This document shows, piece by piece, positions 7,753 to 15,901 of a stretch of 27,511 nt of DNA; positions within the stretch are counted from its first letter, which is position 1; the number at the start of each line of letters is the position of its first letter. Below the pieces are notes generated by a model that worked only from the letters and a program-made list of their open reading frames with translations, made no database searches and was not told where the DNA came from. The stretch lies in the NCBI GenBank assembly GCA_938017655.1, contig CALIJO010000049.1, positions 1 to 27,511 of the forward strand, read 5' to 3'. A program made the translations under genes and the position numbers. Source of the stretch: an uncultured Candidatus Saccharibacteria bacterium (GTDB lineage Bacteria > Patescibacteriota > Saccharimonadia > Saccharimonadales > Saccharimonadaceae).

Positions 7753-9330
7753 TTAAATTGTTCCCATAACGAAGACGGCGACTAGGCTAATAATGACGAA
7801 GACTACCATAAGTGGGGCTACGCGCTTAATCCAGGTTTTGTAGGAAACGCCAGATATGGTGAGTCCGGCCATCAATGAAGCGATAGTAGGGGCAAGCATA
7901 TTGAGTAAGCCATTGGCGTTAGCAAAAGCCACTACCATGGTTTCCTTATTGCTACCTACGAGCTCAGAGACTGGTGCAATAATTGGCATGGAAGCCGCAG
8001 CGAGACCAGAGGAAGATGGGATGATGAAGGAAAGTGGGAGGTAGAAAATGTAAGCCAAAACTCCGACGAGACCGCCATTGAAATTGGCGAGGCCTTTTTC
8101 ACCCCAGTGAATAATCGTGTCTTCAATACCACCAGCGCGCATGACAATGGAAACACCAGCAGCAACGGCAATAATCACAGCGACACTTAGGAGGTCTTCA
8201 GAGCCCTTAATGAAAGTATCGGTGATGGAGACATTTTTCTTGCTAAATTCTTTATGGTAGATGAAAGCAATTACTGCAGTCGAGATGAGGAAAAGAGCGG
8301 AAATTTCATTAAAGTACCAAGTGCCGAGGGCGCCGTTGTGATTGACGCCAAGGACGGTAGAGAATACTGGGATACCAGCAAGGAACTCGTGTAAGCCATC
8401 GAAGAAATTGATTTTGAAATCGCCCCAAGGAATGAGGGAGATAATCATAATCACGAAGGTGGTAGCGAATACCCCCATAATGAATTTACGTTTGAAGTTA
8501 TATTCTGGCACACTGTTAAGATCGATTGGCTTAAAAGTGGCAGCGATAGAAGAATCGTCAGCGTATTTACCAGCTTTAACCTTCTTTGCGTAGTTCATGA
8601 CGAAAAGAATGGCAAGTACAAGCATAGCAATGAGTACGAGCATTTGAATCCAGAGGATGTTGCCGAGTTGAACGTCAGCGGTTCTCGCGGCAATACCAGT
8701 AGAGAATGGGTTGACCGTGGAAGCTAGCACGCCGACTCCGCCACCTAAGACAATCATCATGATAGCGGTCATGGAATTGTATCCAGCGGCCATCATGACT
8801 GGGATAATAAGGGCATAAAAGGCGACAGCTTCTTCTTGCATACCGTAAGTGGTACCACCAATGGCAAACAAGGTCATCAAAATTGGAATAAGATAAATTT
8901 CTTTACCGTTCATCTTCTTGAGAAGACCACCTAAGGCTGCATCAAGGGCGCCAGTTTTCATGGTAATACCAAGGAAACCACCGAGAATCAAAACAAAGAC
9001 GATGACATCGAGACGGTCGGCCATGCCTTTGATTGGAGCCATAAAGACGTCCCAAAGACCTTGGCGATGATCGACGGTAGTGACTTCTCCGGTTTCTTCG
9101 TCTACGGTGCGTTCGACTTTGTCGATGCGCTGGTAGGTGCCGGCCTCGCGAATTTCCTGAGACGGATTATTCGGATCTTTAATCATATTGTATTTACCAG
9201 ATGGAATAACCCAGGTTAGGGCTGCCATCAGGCCGATGATCGCAAACAAAACAGCAAAAGCCGATACTTTCTTGGTATGAGGGGCTTTTTGTTTTGGTTG
9301 TTGATTCACCTTTTGAGGTTTTTCAACCAT
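7753..9330 (-). CDS. arcD: YfcC-family arginine/ornithine antiporter-like permease
   Basis: A 525-residue polytopic membrane protein of the YfcC/DcuC-like family, with about a dozen hydrophobic segments starting near residue 25 (VLFAIIGLMAALTWVIPSGK). Conserved loops include GGTTYGMQEEAVAFYALIIP (~158-177) and LPLSFIIPSSSGLAAASMP near the C-terminus. YfcC proteins replace the classical ArcD in many arginine deiminase loci; the position directly before arcC makes arginine import with ornithine export the likely function. The substrate is inferred from context. Translation starts at an ATG preceded by AAAGGA. It has its own promoter after a terminator that separates it from arcB. Confidence 0.88.
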   Translation of the reverse strand: MVEKPQKVNQQPKQKAPHTKKVSAFAVLFAIIGLMAALTWVIPSGKYNMIKDPNNPSQEIREAGTYQRIDKVERTVDEETGEVTTVDHRQGLWDVFMAPIKGMADRLDVIVFVLILGGFLGITMKTGALDAALGGLLKKMNGKEIYLIPILMTLFAIGGTTYGMQEEAVAFYALIIPVMMAAGYNSMTAIMMIVLGGGVGVLASTVNPFSTGIAARTADVQLGNILWIQMLVLIAMLVLAILFVMNYAKKVKAGKYADDSSIAATFKPIDLNSVPEYNFKRKFIMGVFATTFVIMIISLIPWGDFKINFFDGLHEFLAGIPVFSTVLGVNHNGALGTWYFNEISALFLISTAVIAFIYHKEFSKKNVSITDTFIKGSEDLLSVAVIIAVAAGVSIVMRAGGIEDTIIHWGEKGLANFNGGLVGVLAYIFYLPLSFIIPSSSGLAAASMPIIAPVSELVGSNKETMVVAFANANGLLNMLAPTIASLMAGLTISGVSYKTWIKRVAPLMVVFVIISLVAVFVMGTI

Positions 9331-9341
9331 ATATGTCCTTT

Positions 9342-9376
9342 CATATAAGTTTGGTTTATATGATTTAAGTATAACA
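9342..9376 (-). promoter_or_regulatory. Promoter of arcD-arcC with adjoining inverted repeat
   Basis: The minus strand has an extended -10, TGTTATACT (9368-9376). Immediately downstream, covering the expected transcription start, is a perfect inverted repeat CATATAA-N7-TTATATG (9342-9362). The placement fits an operator or a 5' mRNA hairpin. The ATG lies at 9330. Confidence 0.55.
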
Positions 9377-9384
9377 CTTATATT

Positions 9385-9415
9385 AAAAAAGAAGCAGGGG
9401 GTCTGCTTCTTTTTT
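9385..9415 (-). terminator. Terminator of arcA-arcB
   Basis: A 13-bp stem (AAAAAAGAAGCAG, 9385-9397, with CTGCTTCTTTTTT, 9403-9415) around a 5-base loop. It is T-rich on both strands, so it can act in both directions. It separates arcAB from arcDC. Confidence 0.85.
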
Positions 9416-9468
9416 GTTGTGGAAAACTGAAATCAGTCTGGATTTTGGGTAGAATTTTTTGGAGAGTT

Positions 9469-10461
9469 CTAGAGAGTTAAATCCATAACTGCTTCAATGG
9501 TATAAACCCGGTTTTCCGCTTGATCAAAGACGGCACTGTTCGGACTGTAGAAGACTTCGTCAGAGACTTCCATAGCATCAAGGCCGTACTGTTCGAGAAT
9601 TTCTTTACCAATCGTAGTTTTCTTATCGTGGAAGGCTGGCAAACAATGTAAGAAAATTGTATTTTTCTTGCGAGTAGCCTGCATCAGTTCACGATTAACT
9701 TGATAGGATTTAAGCAGATTAATGCGTTCTTCAAATTTATCTTCTTCGCCCATGGAAACCCAAACATCAGTATAGATCGCATCGGCATCAGCGACGGCTT
9801 CGTAAGGATTCTCCATGATTTTGATCGTGGCGCCGGTTTGATATTTTTCAATCAAAGCATTACATTCATCGATAAGAGATTGTTCTGGGAAAAGCTCGCG
9901 AGGAGTGCCGATAGAAAAATGGAGACCAAGGAGAGCGGAAGCAATCATTAAAGTATTGGCGACGTTGTTGCGACCATCTCCAACGTAAGTGAGATGGGCG
10001 CCACGCAGATGGCCCACGTGTTCCTTGATGGTCAACATGTCAGCTAGACCCTGGGTTGGGTGAAATTTATCGGTTAGACCGTTCCAGACTGGGACGCCAG
10101 CGTATTTGGCGAGTTCCTCGACAGTCTCATGAGCAAAGCCACGGAATTCAATACCGTCAAACATACGACCAAGTACTAGAGCGGTGTCGCGGATGGATTC
10201 TTTTTTGCCGAGCTGAATGTCATCTTTGCCGAGATATTCAGCGTGCATGCCGAGATCGCGGGCGCCACAAACGAAGGCGCAACGAGTCCTGGTGGAAGCT
10301 TTTTCGAAGAGAAGAGCAATAGTCTTCCCTTCGTGATTTTTATTAGAAACGCCAGTGAGCTTATTATTTTTGAGTTGCTTGGCGGTTTCCAGCATGGTCT
10401 GAACTTCGCGTGGTGTGAAGTCTTTGAGGGTCAAAAATGAGCGACCCTTGAGATTTAACAT
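9469..10461 (-). CDS. arcB: Ornithine carbamoyltransferase, catabolic
   Basis: Second enzyme of the arginine deiminase pathway: phosphorolysis of citrulline to ornithine and carbamoyl phosphate. The 330-residue protein has the carbamoyl-phosphate motif STRTR (residues 56-60), the HPTQGLADMLTI region, and the ornithine-site motif LHCLPAFHD near residue 270. The start codon overlaps the arcA stop by one base (TAATG), indicating translational coupling. Sequence alone does not separate catabolic from anabolic forms; the arc context supports the catabolic one. Confidence 0.96.
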   Translation of the reverse strand: MLNLKGRSFLTLKDFTPREVQTMLETAKQLKNNKLTGVSNKNHEGKTIALLFEKASTRTRCAFVCGARDLGMHAEYLGKDDIQLGKKESIRDTALVLGRMFDGIEFRGFAHETVEELAKYAGVPVWNGLTDKFHPTQGLADMLTIKEHVGHLRGAHLTYVGDGRNNVANTLMIASALLGLHFSIGTPRELFPEQSLIDECNALIEKYQTGATIKIMENPYEAVADADAIYTDVWVSMGEEDKFEERINLLKSYQVNRELMQATRKKNTIFLHCLPAFHDKKTTIGKEILEQYGLDAMEVSDEVFYSPNSAVFDQAENRVYTIEAVMDLTL

Positions 10462-11696
10462 TAGATTTCCTCCCTGAAAAGTGGCATAGACATACAGCGA
10501 GGACCGCCACGGCCACGACCGAGCTCACTACCAGTGACCTCGATAACTTTGAGGCCGGCTTTGCGCAGGGCTTCATTCGTAACATAGTTACGATCATAGG
10601 TAATTACGACACCTGGGGCGATAGTGAGAGTATTGGAACCATCATTCCATTGCTCACGAGCAGCTGCGATTGGGTCGCCATTGCCACATTGGATGAGTTG
10701 AACTTTTGGTACTCCGAGCGATTCAGCTAAGACATTGGTGAGGTCACGACGGTGAGTTATTTCATAGCCGACGTGAGTATTGGCTTTGTCGAGAACGTAA
10801 ATATCGAGTTCGCCACCGGCGGTCATGATTTCTGGATGAATGGAGAATTTGTCATAATCAATCATCGTGAAAACGGTATCAAGGTGCATGAAGGCACGCT
10901 TGGATGGAATTTTAATGGCGAGGACTCGGGTGAATTCGGAGCCATGGAAGAGACGTGAAGTGATACGTTCAATAGCCTCAGCTTCGGTGCGTTCGGAAAT
11001 ACCGATAGCGACAGTGTGCTTATTTAAGACTAATTCATCACCACCTTCGACGGAGAAACGATTATTGCGATTGTACCAAACTGGAATATTTTGGTTGGCA
11101 AAGCGTGGGTGGTACTTCAAGATATATTGCATGAAGAGTGACTCACGACGACGGGCTGGCCAGTGCATCTTATTAATGGTGAGGCCGTTGCCAATAGCGG
11201 CAGCTGGGTCGCGAGTGAAATAAAGATTTGGCATTGGGTCAAGATAAAATGGATAATCATCGACCATGAAGTGATGAAGCTGTTTATTGGTAGGCTCCAT
11301 GGTTTCAACTTCACTCTTTTTAACACCGGCCATAACCTTACGCACCATGGTGAGTGGGTCGAGAGTCTGAAGATAATTAACGATGGCAAAAGTTGAGAAA
11401 GTTTCCTCTTGTTTAGAGGCGCGAACCATTTCGACGATAAAGCGATCACGCACTTCTTCATTGGCAAGAGCTTCAGCGGCGAGTTGATCAAGATAAAGTA
11501 CTTCCACCCCGTTTTCGCGTAAGACGTTAGCGAAGGCGTCATGTTCTTCTTGTGCGACCTTTAAGTATGGCACGTCGTCGAAAAGCATACGGCTCATATA
11601 TTCGGGAGTGAGGGCCTCGAGTTCTTCGCCTGGACGGTGAAGAAGTACGGTTTTGAGGCGACCAATTTCCGAATTAACTTGGATTTGTGGTTCCAT
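10461..11696 (-). CDS. arcA: Arginine deiminase
   Basis: First step of the pathway: arginine to citrulline plus ammonia, in the cytoplasm. Diagnostic motifs are RLKTVLLHRPG near the N-terminus, NLYFTRDP, the active-site MHLDTVFTMID (His and Asp), and the C-terminal GPRCMSMPL with the catalytic Cys eleven residues from the end. Two in-frame ATGs compete. The one at 11696 has GGAG six bases upstream, whereas the one at 11708 overlaps that ribosome site and sits about 14 bases from the predicted transcription start; I therefore choose 11696 (411 residues). It is co-transcribed with arcB. Confidence 0.96.
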   Translation of the reverse strand: MEPQIQVNSEIGRLKTVLLHRPGEELEALTPEYMSRMLFDDVPYLKVAQEEHDAFANVLRENGVEVLYLDQLAAEALANEEVRDRFIVEMVRASKQEETFSTFAIVNYLQTLDPLTMVRKVMAGVKKSEVETMEPTNKQLHHFMVDDYPFYLDPMPNLYFTRDPAAAIGNGLTINKMHWPARRRESLFMQYILKYHPRFANQNIPVWYNRNNRFSVEGGDELVLNKHTVAIGISERTEAEAIERITSRLFHGSEFTRVLAIKIPSKRAFMHLDTVFTMIDYDKFSIHPEIMTAGGELDIYVLDKANTHVGYEITHRRDLTNVLAESLGVPKVQLIQCGNGDPIAAAREQWNDGSNTLTIAPGVVITYDRNYVTNEALRKAGLKVIEVTGSELGRGRGGPRCMSMPLFREEI

Positions 11697-11718
11697 TGAA
11701 TTCTCCATTTAAGATTTT

Positions 11719-11737
11719 CTATAAGCTGATTATAGCA
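11719..11737 (-). promoter_or_regulatory. Promoter of arcA-arcB
   Basis: The minus strand carries TGCTATAAT, a consensus extended -10 (11729-11737), with no obvious -35. An inverted repeat CTATAA-N5-TTATAG (11719-11735) overlaps the -10, a possible repressor site. Confidence 0.65.
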
Positions 11738-11794
11738 TAAGCAATTAAAATAAATCAGTCTTGATAAAAAAACGGCCTTGATAATAAATCGGGA

Positions 11795-11832
11795 TTAACA
11801 AAAAATCAGACCTCGGAGCGAGATCTGATTTT
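11795..11832 (-). terminator. Terminator of secE-nusG
   Basis: A 14-bp stem with one mismatch (11802-11815 with 11819-11832), a 3-base loop, and TTTTTTGTT following on the minus strand. It lies just after the nusG stop. Confidence 0.9.
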
Positions 11833-11855
11833 GGATTAAAGAAATTTTTATGGAA

Positions 11856-12404
11856 TTAGTCAATTTTTTTAACTTGAAGGGCGTCAAGTTCGACTGGCGT
11901 TTCACGGCCAAACATAGAAACCATGACGCGAAGCTTACCTTTGCTGGAGTCAATTTCGGCAATGGTACCTTCAAAGCCCTTGAATGGACCATCGGTGATG
12001 GCGATCACTTCGTTAAGTGCGTAGTTGACGGAATATTTTGGATCTTCTACGCCCATACGCTTCTTGATTTTATTAATTTCCTTTTCGGAAACTGGGGTTG
12101 GCTGAGTGCCAGTGCCAACGAAGCCGGTGACGCCTGGAGTGTTGCGAATGATATACCAAGTTTCGTCAGAGAGACGCATCTGGACAAGGACGTAGCCTTG
12201 GAAGATTTTACGGTCGACGATTTTGCGCTTGCCGTTTTTAATTTCGATTTGTTTTTCTTTTGGTACGATAGCATCGAGGATTTTACCTTTGAATTCAGCG
12301 CTATCGAGACGTTGCTTGATGGATTCGGCGACCTTATCTTCGTAGCCACTGTAGGTGCTTACGGTGTACCATTGGAGGGTGTCGTCATAACGGTTTACTG
12401 CCAT
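11856..12404 (-). CDS. nusG: Transcription termination/antitermination factor NusG
   Basis: NusG binds RNA polymerase and modulates pausing, and couples transcription to translation. The 182-residue protein has an NGN domain (about residues 10-115; WYTVSTYSGYEDKVAESI at the start and RKIFQGYVLVQM in the middle) and a C-terminal KOW domain (GPFKGFEGTIAEID, ~140-153). Length is standard. It starts 21 bases after secE with AGGAAA upstream. rplK would normally follow; here a terminator and the arc genes do. Confidence 0.97.
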   Translation of the reverse strand: MAVNRYDDTLQWYTVSTYSGYEDKVAESIKQRLDSAEFKGKILDAIVPKEKQIEIKNGKRKIVDRKIFQGYVLVQMRLSDETWYIIRNTPGVTGFVGTGTQPTPVSEKEINKIKKRMGVEDPKYSVNYALNEVIAITDGPFKGFEGTIAEIDSSKGKLRVMVSMFGRETPVELDALQVKKID

Positions 12405-12425
12405 GTGATTTCCTTTTTCTCTTTC

Positions 12426-12899
12426 CTATTTCAATAAATTATTAAACAATAATGTAAACAATGCGTCAAGTACCATAATGAGCGCGGCGAAGATGACGGT
12501 GTATAAAATAACGGCGAAGACGAGCTTCCAAGTCATTTTACGATTTGGCCAACGCACTTGCTTGAGTTCTTGCCAAGATTCGGCGAGATAGCGGAAGAAA
12601 GCGCGAATTGGAGTGGTGATGAAGAGTAAGAAACGAATGAGTGGGTTCTTGGATTTTTCATTTGAGGCTTTTTTGGCCTTCTTGGCGGCCAGTTTTTCTG
12701 CTTTTTTCTCTAATTTGGCAAGCTTTTTTGCATTTTTAAGGGACTTTTTGTCGTTGGTTGTTGATTCTGCGACATCCGCGCGGATTTCGGCGTTGTCTTG
12801 AATCGGTTTTTTAGGTTCTGGATTTTTGCCAGAAGCTTTGGTCTTCTCTGAATTTTTTGACCCAGATTGACTGGCTTTGATGCGGGTGATATGCGCCAT
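12426..12899 (-). CDS. secE: Preprotein translocase subunit SecE with long basic N-terminus
   Basis: SecE is the essential small subunit that clamps SecY in the Sec translocon. The conserved part is short: an amphipathic helix YLAESWQELKQVRWPNRK (residues ~104-121) and one membrane helix (~125-147). The first ~100 residues are an unusual Lys/Ala/Ser-rich extension (KKLAKLEKKAEKLAAKKAKK), probably cytoplasmic and partly coiled; typical single-span SecE proteins are 60-70 residues. A strong promoter and AAGGAG precede it. nusG follows directly. Confidence 0.95.
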   Translation of the reverse strand: MAHITRIKASQSGSKNSEKTKASGKNPEPKKPIQDNAEIRADVAESTTNDKKSLKNAKKLAKLEKKAEKLAAKKAKKASNEKSKNPLIRFLLFITTPIRAFFRYLAESWQELKQVRWPNRKMTWKLVFAVILYTVIFAALIMVLDALFTLLFNNLLK

Positions 12900-12919
12900 A
12901 TACTCCTTCCATAAAAAAT

Positions 12920-12936
12920 AGTCTGATAATCAGACT
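12920..12936 (-). promoter_or_regulatory. Palindrome at the start of the secE-nusG transcript
   Basis: AGTCTGAT-A-ATCAGACT is a perfect 8-bp-arm palindrome immediately downstream of the predicted secE transcription start and followed by TTTTTT on the minus strand. It may be an operator, a 5' mRNA hairpin, or a weak terminator for rarA. Confidence 0.5.
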
Positions 12937-12945
12937 GTCAAGTAG

Positions 12946-12974
12946 ATTGTAGCATGTAAAGATAGTTTTGACAA
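12946..12974 (-). promoter_or_regulatory. Sigma70-type promoter of secE-nusG
   Basis: On the minus strand, TTGTCA (12969-12974) and TACAAT (12946-12951) are separated by exactly 17 bases, with TGC giving an extended -10. Confidence 0.75.
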
Positions 12975-12979
12975 CTTTT

Positions 12980-14182
12980 TTACTGATTTTTGGGTGGAAA
13001 ATAAAGTTTCTGGTCCTTGATTTCTTCGGGTAGGTAGCTTTTTTGATGATGGAAATTAGCTTCCCATTTATAATCTTTGCCATAGCCCAGATTTTTCATC
13101 AGTTTGGTCTCGGGATTTCTAATTTCAAGTGGGATGGGCAGATGACTAGTATTTTTAGCTAGAGCCTTGGCGCGGCCCCAAGCGTCATAACTAGAGCGAT
13201 CTTTTTTAGATTTGGCGAGAGCGATGGCAACGTGCGACAAAATAATTCCCCCTTCTGGCATGCCAACTTTTTCGATAGCAGAAAAAGCTGACTCGGCGAG
13301 GGTAAGTGCGCCATTGCCAGCAAGGCCGATATCTTCGGAAGCAAAAATCACCATACGGCGGGCAATGAATTTGGGGTCTTCTCCACCTTCCAGCATACGG
13401 GCTAAATAATAAAGCGTGGCGTCGACGTCGCTGCCGCGCATGGATTTAATGAAGGCAGAAATTGTATCGTAGTGACGATCGCCGGATTTATCAAAATAAT
13501 TAACTTTATTGTTTAGAGTTTTAGTGACAAAATCGAGAGTAAGCTTATTTTTGAGTGAAAGACAGAGTTCGAGGTCGCCAAGTGCCGAACGAGCGTCGCC
13601 GTGACTTAAGTGAGCGAGAAAATCGATGACTTCGGGGTCGATTTTGGCTTTTGGGTATTCTCTTTCAATAGCGCGAAGTAGAATGTCTTTGATGTCAGAA
13701 TCTTTCAAGGTGGATAAAATCACTACGCGACTACGTGAAATGAGAGCGGGGATGACTTCAAAACTCGGATTTTCCGTAGTGGCACCAATCAGTGTGATGA
13801 GACCAGATTCGACATGAGGCAAAAAAGCGTCTTGTTGAGCTTTATTAAAACGATGAATCTCGTCAATAAAAAGCAGGGTGCGGACCTTGAGGTTCCAGTT
13901 TTGGCGCGCACGTTCGACCACTTGTTCGACATCGGATTTATGAGCAGTGACGGCGGAAAGTTCGACGAAATCAGCGTCGAGCTCTTTGGCGATAATGCGA
14001 GCGAGAGTGGTTTTGCCGGTGCCGGGAGGGCCCCAGAAAATAAGATTAGTCGGTTCCTTTGATTTGATTAATTCTGTGAGAATTTTACCTTTACCGATAA
14101 TATTTTTTTGCCCAAAAACTTCATCGAGGCTTTGAGGTCGCATACGTTCGGCAAGAGGCTTTCTTAAATCATTGAATTCCAT
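12980..14182 (-). CDS. rarA: Replication-associated recombination AAA+ ATPase RarA/MgsA
   Basis: RarA acts at stalled replication forks and is related to clamp-loader ATPases. The 400-residue protein has Walker A GPPGTGKT (51-58), Walker B LLFIDEIHRF (~103-112), sensor-1 LIGATTENPS, and the arginine-finger region ALISRSRVVIL. The C-terminal tetramerisation half follows, with SMRGSDVDATLYYLARMLEGG. Full length. A TAAACT hexamer ends six bases before the ATG and no Shine-Dalgarno sequence is present, so the message may be leaderless. Divergent from ppa. Confidence 0.96.
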   Translation of the reverse strand: MEFNDLRKPLAERMRPQSLDEVFGQKNIIGKGKILTELIKSKEPTNLIFWGPPGTGKTTLARIIAKELDADFVELSAVTAHKSDVEQVVERARQNWNLKVRTLLFIDEIHRFNKAQQDAFLPHVESGLITLIGATTENPSFEVIPALISRSRVVILSTLKDSDIKDILLRAIEREYPKAKIDPEVIDFLAHLSHGDARSALGDLELCLSLKNKLTLDFVTKTLNNKVNYFDKSGDRHYDTISAFIKSMRGSDVDATLYYLARMLEGGEDPKFIARRMVIFASEDIGLAGNGALTLAESAFSAIEKVGMPEGGIILSHVAIALAKSKKDRSSYDAWGRAKALAKNTSHLPIPLEIRNPETKLMKNLGYGKDYKWEANFHHQKSYLPEEIKDQKLYFPPKNQ

Positions 14183-14188
14183 AGTTTT

Positions 14189-14219
14189 AGTTTAGCACAG
14201 AGAGAAAAAATGGTATAAT
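14189..14219. promoter_or_regulatory. Divergent promoters of rarA (-) and ppa (+)
   Basis: Plus strand: TTTAGC (14191-14196), 17 bases, then TATAAT (14214-14219) preceded by TGG. Minus strand: TGCTAAACT with the -10 at 14189-14194, six bases from the rarA ATG. The two promoters overlap. Confidence 0.6.
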
Positions 14220-14240
14220 AAGAAAAAATAAAGGAGAAAT

Positions 14241-14774
14241 ATGGCTGATTTTAACAAAATCTTGACCCCAGGTGACTACGAAAATGGTGAATTAAATGTA
14301 GTGATTGAAATTCCTACTGGTTCTAATCACAAAATTGAATGGGACCGCAAAAATGCTTGCTTCATGCTTGACCGTGTTGAGCCAATGGCATTTGCAAAAC
14401 CTTGTAATTATGGTTTTATCCCACAAACTCTTGATGAGGATGGCGATGAGCTTGATGTTTTGATGATTACCGATCAGCCTCTTACTACCGGCATCTACAT
14501 GAAAGCTCGCATTCTTGGTGTAATGAAGTTTGTTGACTCTGATGAGGTTGACGATAAGATTATTTGTGTGCCGGAAGACGATCGCAATAACGGTGATAAG
14601 TACCAAACTTTGGAAGATTTGCCAAAGCAATTGATCCGCCAAATCGAATTTCACTTCAATCACTACAAAGATTTAAAGAAGCCTGGTACTACCGAAGTGA
14701 AAGGTTTCTTCGGTGCGGAGGAAGCTAAGGAAGTAGTGAAGGAAGCAATTGCTCGCTGGAACGCTCAAGCTTAA
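14241..14774 (+). CDS. ppa: Inorganic pyrophosphatase, family I
   Basis: Hydrolyses pyrophosphate to phosphate, driving biosynthetic reactions. The 177-residue protein carries the family signature DGDELDVL (~68-75) that holds the metal-binding aspartates, plus EIPTGSNHKIEWD and CNYGFIPQT. AAAGGAG precedes the ATG, and a consensus TATAAT lies 21 bases upstream of it. A terminator follows within 15 bases, so this is a single-gene unit. Confidence 0.97.
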   Translation: MADFNKILTPGDYENGELNVVIEIPTGSNHKIEWDRKNACFMLDRVEPMAFAKPCNYGFIPQTLDEDGDELDVLMITDQPLTTGIYMKARILGVMKFVDSDEVDDKIICVPEDDRNNGDKYQTLEDLPKQLIRQIEFHFNHYKDLKKPGTTEVKGFFGAEEAKEVVKEAIARWNAQA

Positions 14775-14787
14775 TTAATCTTAGTAA

Positions 14788-14817
14788 AAAATAAATCCCT
14801 CCGGGGATTTATTTTTG
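14788..14817 (+). terminator. Terminator of ppa
   Basis: Stem AAATAAATCC / GGATTTATTT around a short CTCCGG loop, followed by T residues. Confidence 0.85.
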
Positions 14818-14898
14818 TTGCGTTCTATTTTAAATAAGTTTATAAAGTAACAATAAACTTAGTTACTTAGGAAATTTTATGGTAATTATTGGGCGGGC

Positions 14899-15852
14899 TT
14901 AACGTTCGTTAAAAATGCGATCTTCGATATTACGACCAAGAGGAGTGAGTCTAGTTGGATTAAAATTTTGATTAAGTGAAATGACTATATATTTACGGTC
15001 TTCATATTTTGGTAAATCTTTGAATTCGAGAATGGAGGCTTCACTAAAATACGGGAGAGTGTTTGCGGCAGTTTCGGTTTTTAATTTGGCGGAAGCGTAA
15101 TCGAAGATAGTAGCTTTATTAATGCCGGAAATAAGAGCAAAATGATCGCCGGTGATGAGAAAATGTGCGAAGAATTGATTCCAGTTTTCAGATTGAAGAT
15201 TTTCGGAATTATAAATAAACTTAACAAGTTTTAGATAGTCAGTCGCGGTGAGGGTGAGATTACTTCCAGAAATTTTGAGATGCTCTAGGTCCATTTTGGT
15301 AAGAAGATTTTCTAGTACGGCATCGGAAAGTTCAGCGCGGAGGGCGTCCTTGCAGTTGGTATTTTCGGAAGTGAAAAGTTCATTTAAACAATCTTGACGA
15401 GAGAGTGCGGTTTGATTTTTGAGATTAATTTGGTCGTCGAGGTGGAAGCTTCCGTCACTGAGGCGACGGTAATTTTCGTAGGCGACTAGGAGACCAATGA
15501 GATTCGGGTCGGTAAAAGTTTTAGTGTCGTTAAAGCGACCAACAATATCAGAATTCGTGAGATCGTAAATTAAAACCGATGAGTCTTCGGTAATTCCCTG
15601 GTCTCGACGCCAATCATCGACGAGATATTGTAAATCAATGCGGTGCGGTGCGCGTTTTTCAGTAATCTTAGCAATCTCCGGTTTTTTATTTTCAGCTTTA
15701 TCGGCGGTGTTTGAAAGGAGCTTAAGTAAAGAAACTACGCCAAAAGCAATGGCAAATACGCCAAGAATAGTACCGAGTACGATAAAGAAAATTTTGAGAA
15801 AACTAGGTTTGCTATTTTTGGTTAATTCTTCGAGATTGATATCGTCTTGCAT
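14899..15852 (-). CDS. Membrane-anchored beta-lactamase-fold protein lacking the SxxK motif
   Basis: A 317-residue protein with one N-terminal membrane segment (~20-46) and an extracytoplasmic domain. The segment SSVLIYDLTNSDIVGRFND, then FTDPNLIGLLVAYENYRRL and GSFHLDDQI, follows the pattern of class A beta-lactamase-like serine hydrolases. In those, the catalytic SxxK lies where this protein has NLIG (117-120). An SDN-like SEN (162-164) is kept, flanked by Cys155 and Cys167, which may form a disulfide. No KTG motif is evident. It is probably a non-catalytic binding or structural protein of the cell envelope. No Shine-Dalgarno sequence; a TAAAAT -10 lies nine bases before the ATG. The fold is inferred by pattern. 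Confidence 0.6.
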   Translation of the reverse strand: MQDDINLEELTKNSKPSFLKIFFIVLGTILGVFAIAFGVVSLLKLLSNTADKAENKKPEIAKITEKRAPHRIDLQYLVDDWRRDQGITEDSSVLIYDLTNSDIVGRFNDTKTFTDPNLIGLLVAYENYRRLSDGSFHLDDQINLKNQTALSRQDCLNELFTSENTNCKDALRAELSDAVLENLLTKMDLEHLKISGSNLTLTATDYLKLVKFIYNSENLQSENWNQFFAHFLITGDHFALISGINKATIFDYASAKLKTETAANTLPYFSEASILEFKDLPKYEDRKYIVISLNQNFNPTRLTPLGRNIEDRIFNER

Positions 15853-15861
15853 CTTAAAATT

Positions 15862-15892
15862 ATTTTATCATATTTAGCACATGCGGTATAAT
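15862..15892. promoter_or_regulatory. Divergent promoters giving near-leaderless transcripts
   Basis: Minus strand: TGATAAAAT with the -10 at 15862-15867, nine bases before the ATG at 15852. Plus strand: TATAAT at 15887-15892, nine bases before the ATG at 15902. Both predict transcripts starting within a few bases of the start codon. Confidence 0.6.
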
Positions 15893-15901
15893 AATAAGTA
15901 T

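Noticed and set aside
11850..12437. 195-codon plus-strand reading frame across nusG
   Set aside because: Exact antisense of nusG with Phe/Asp-rich product; no start signals.
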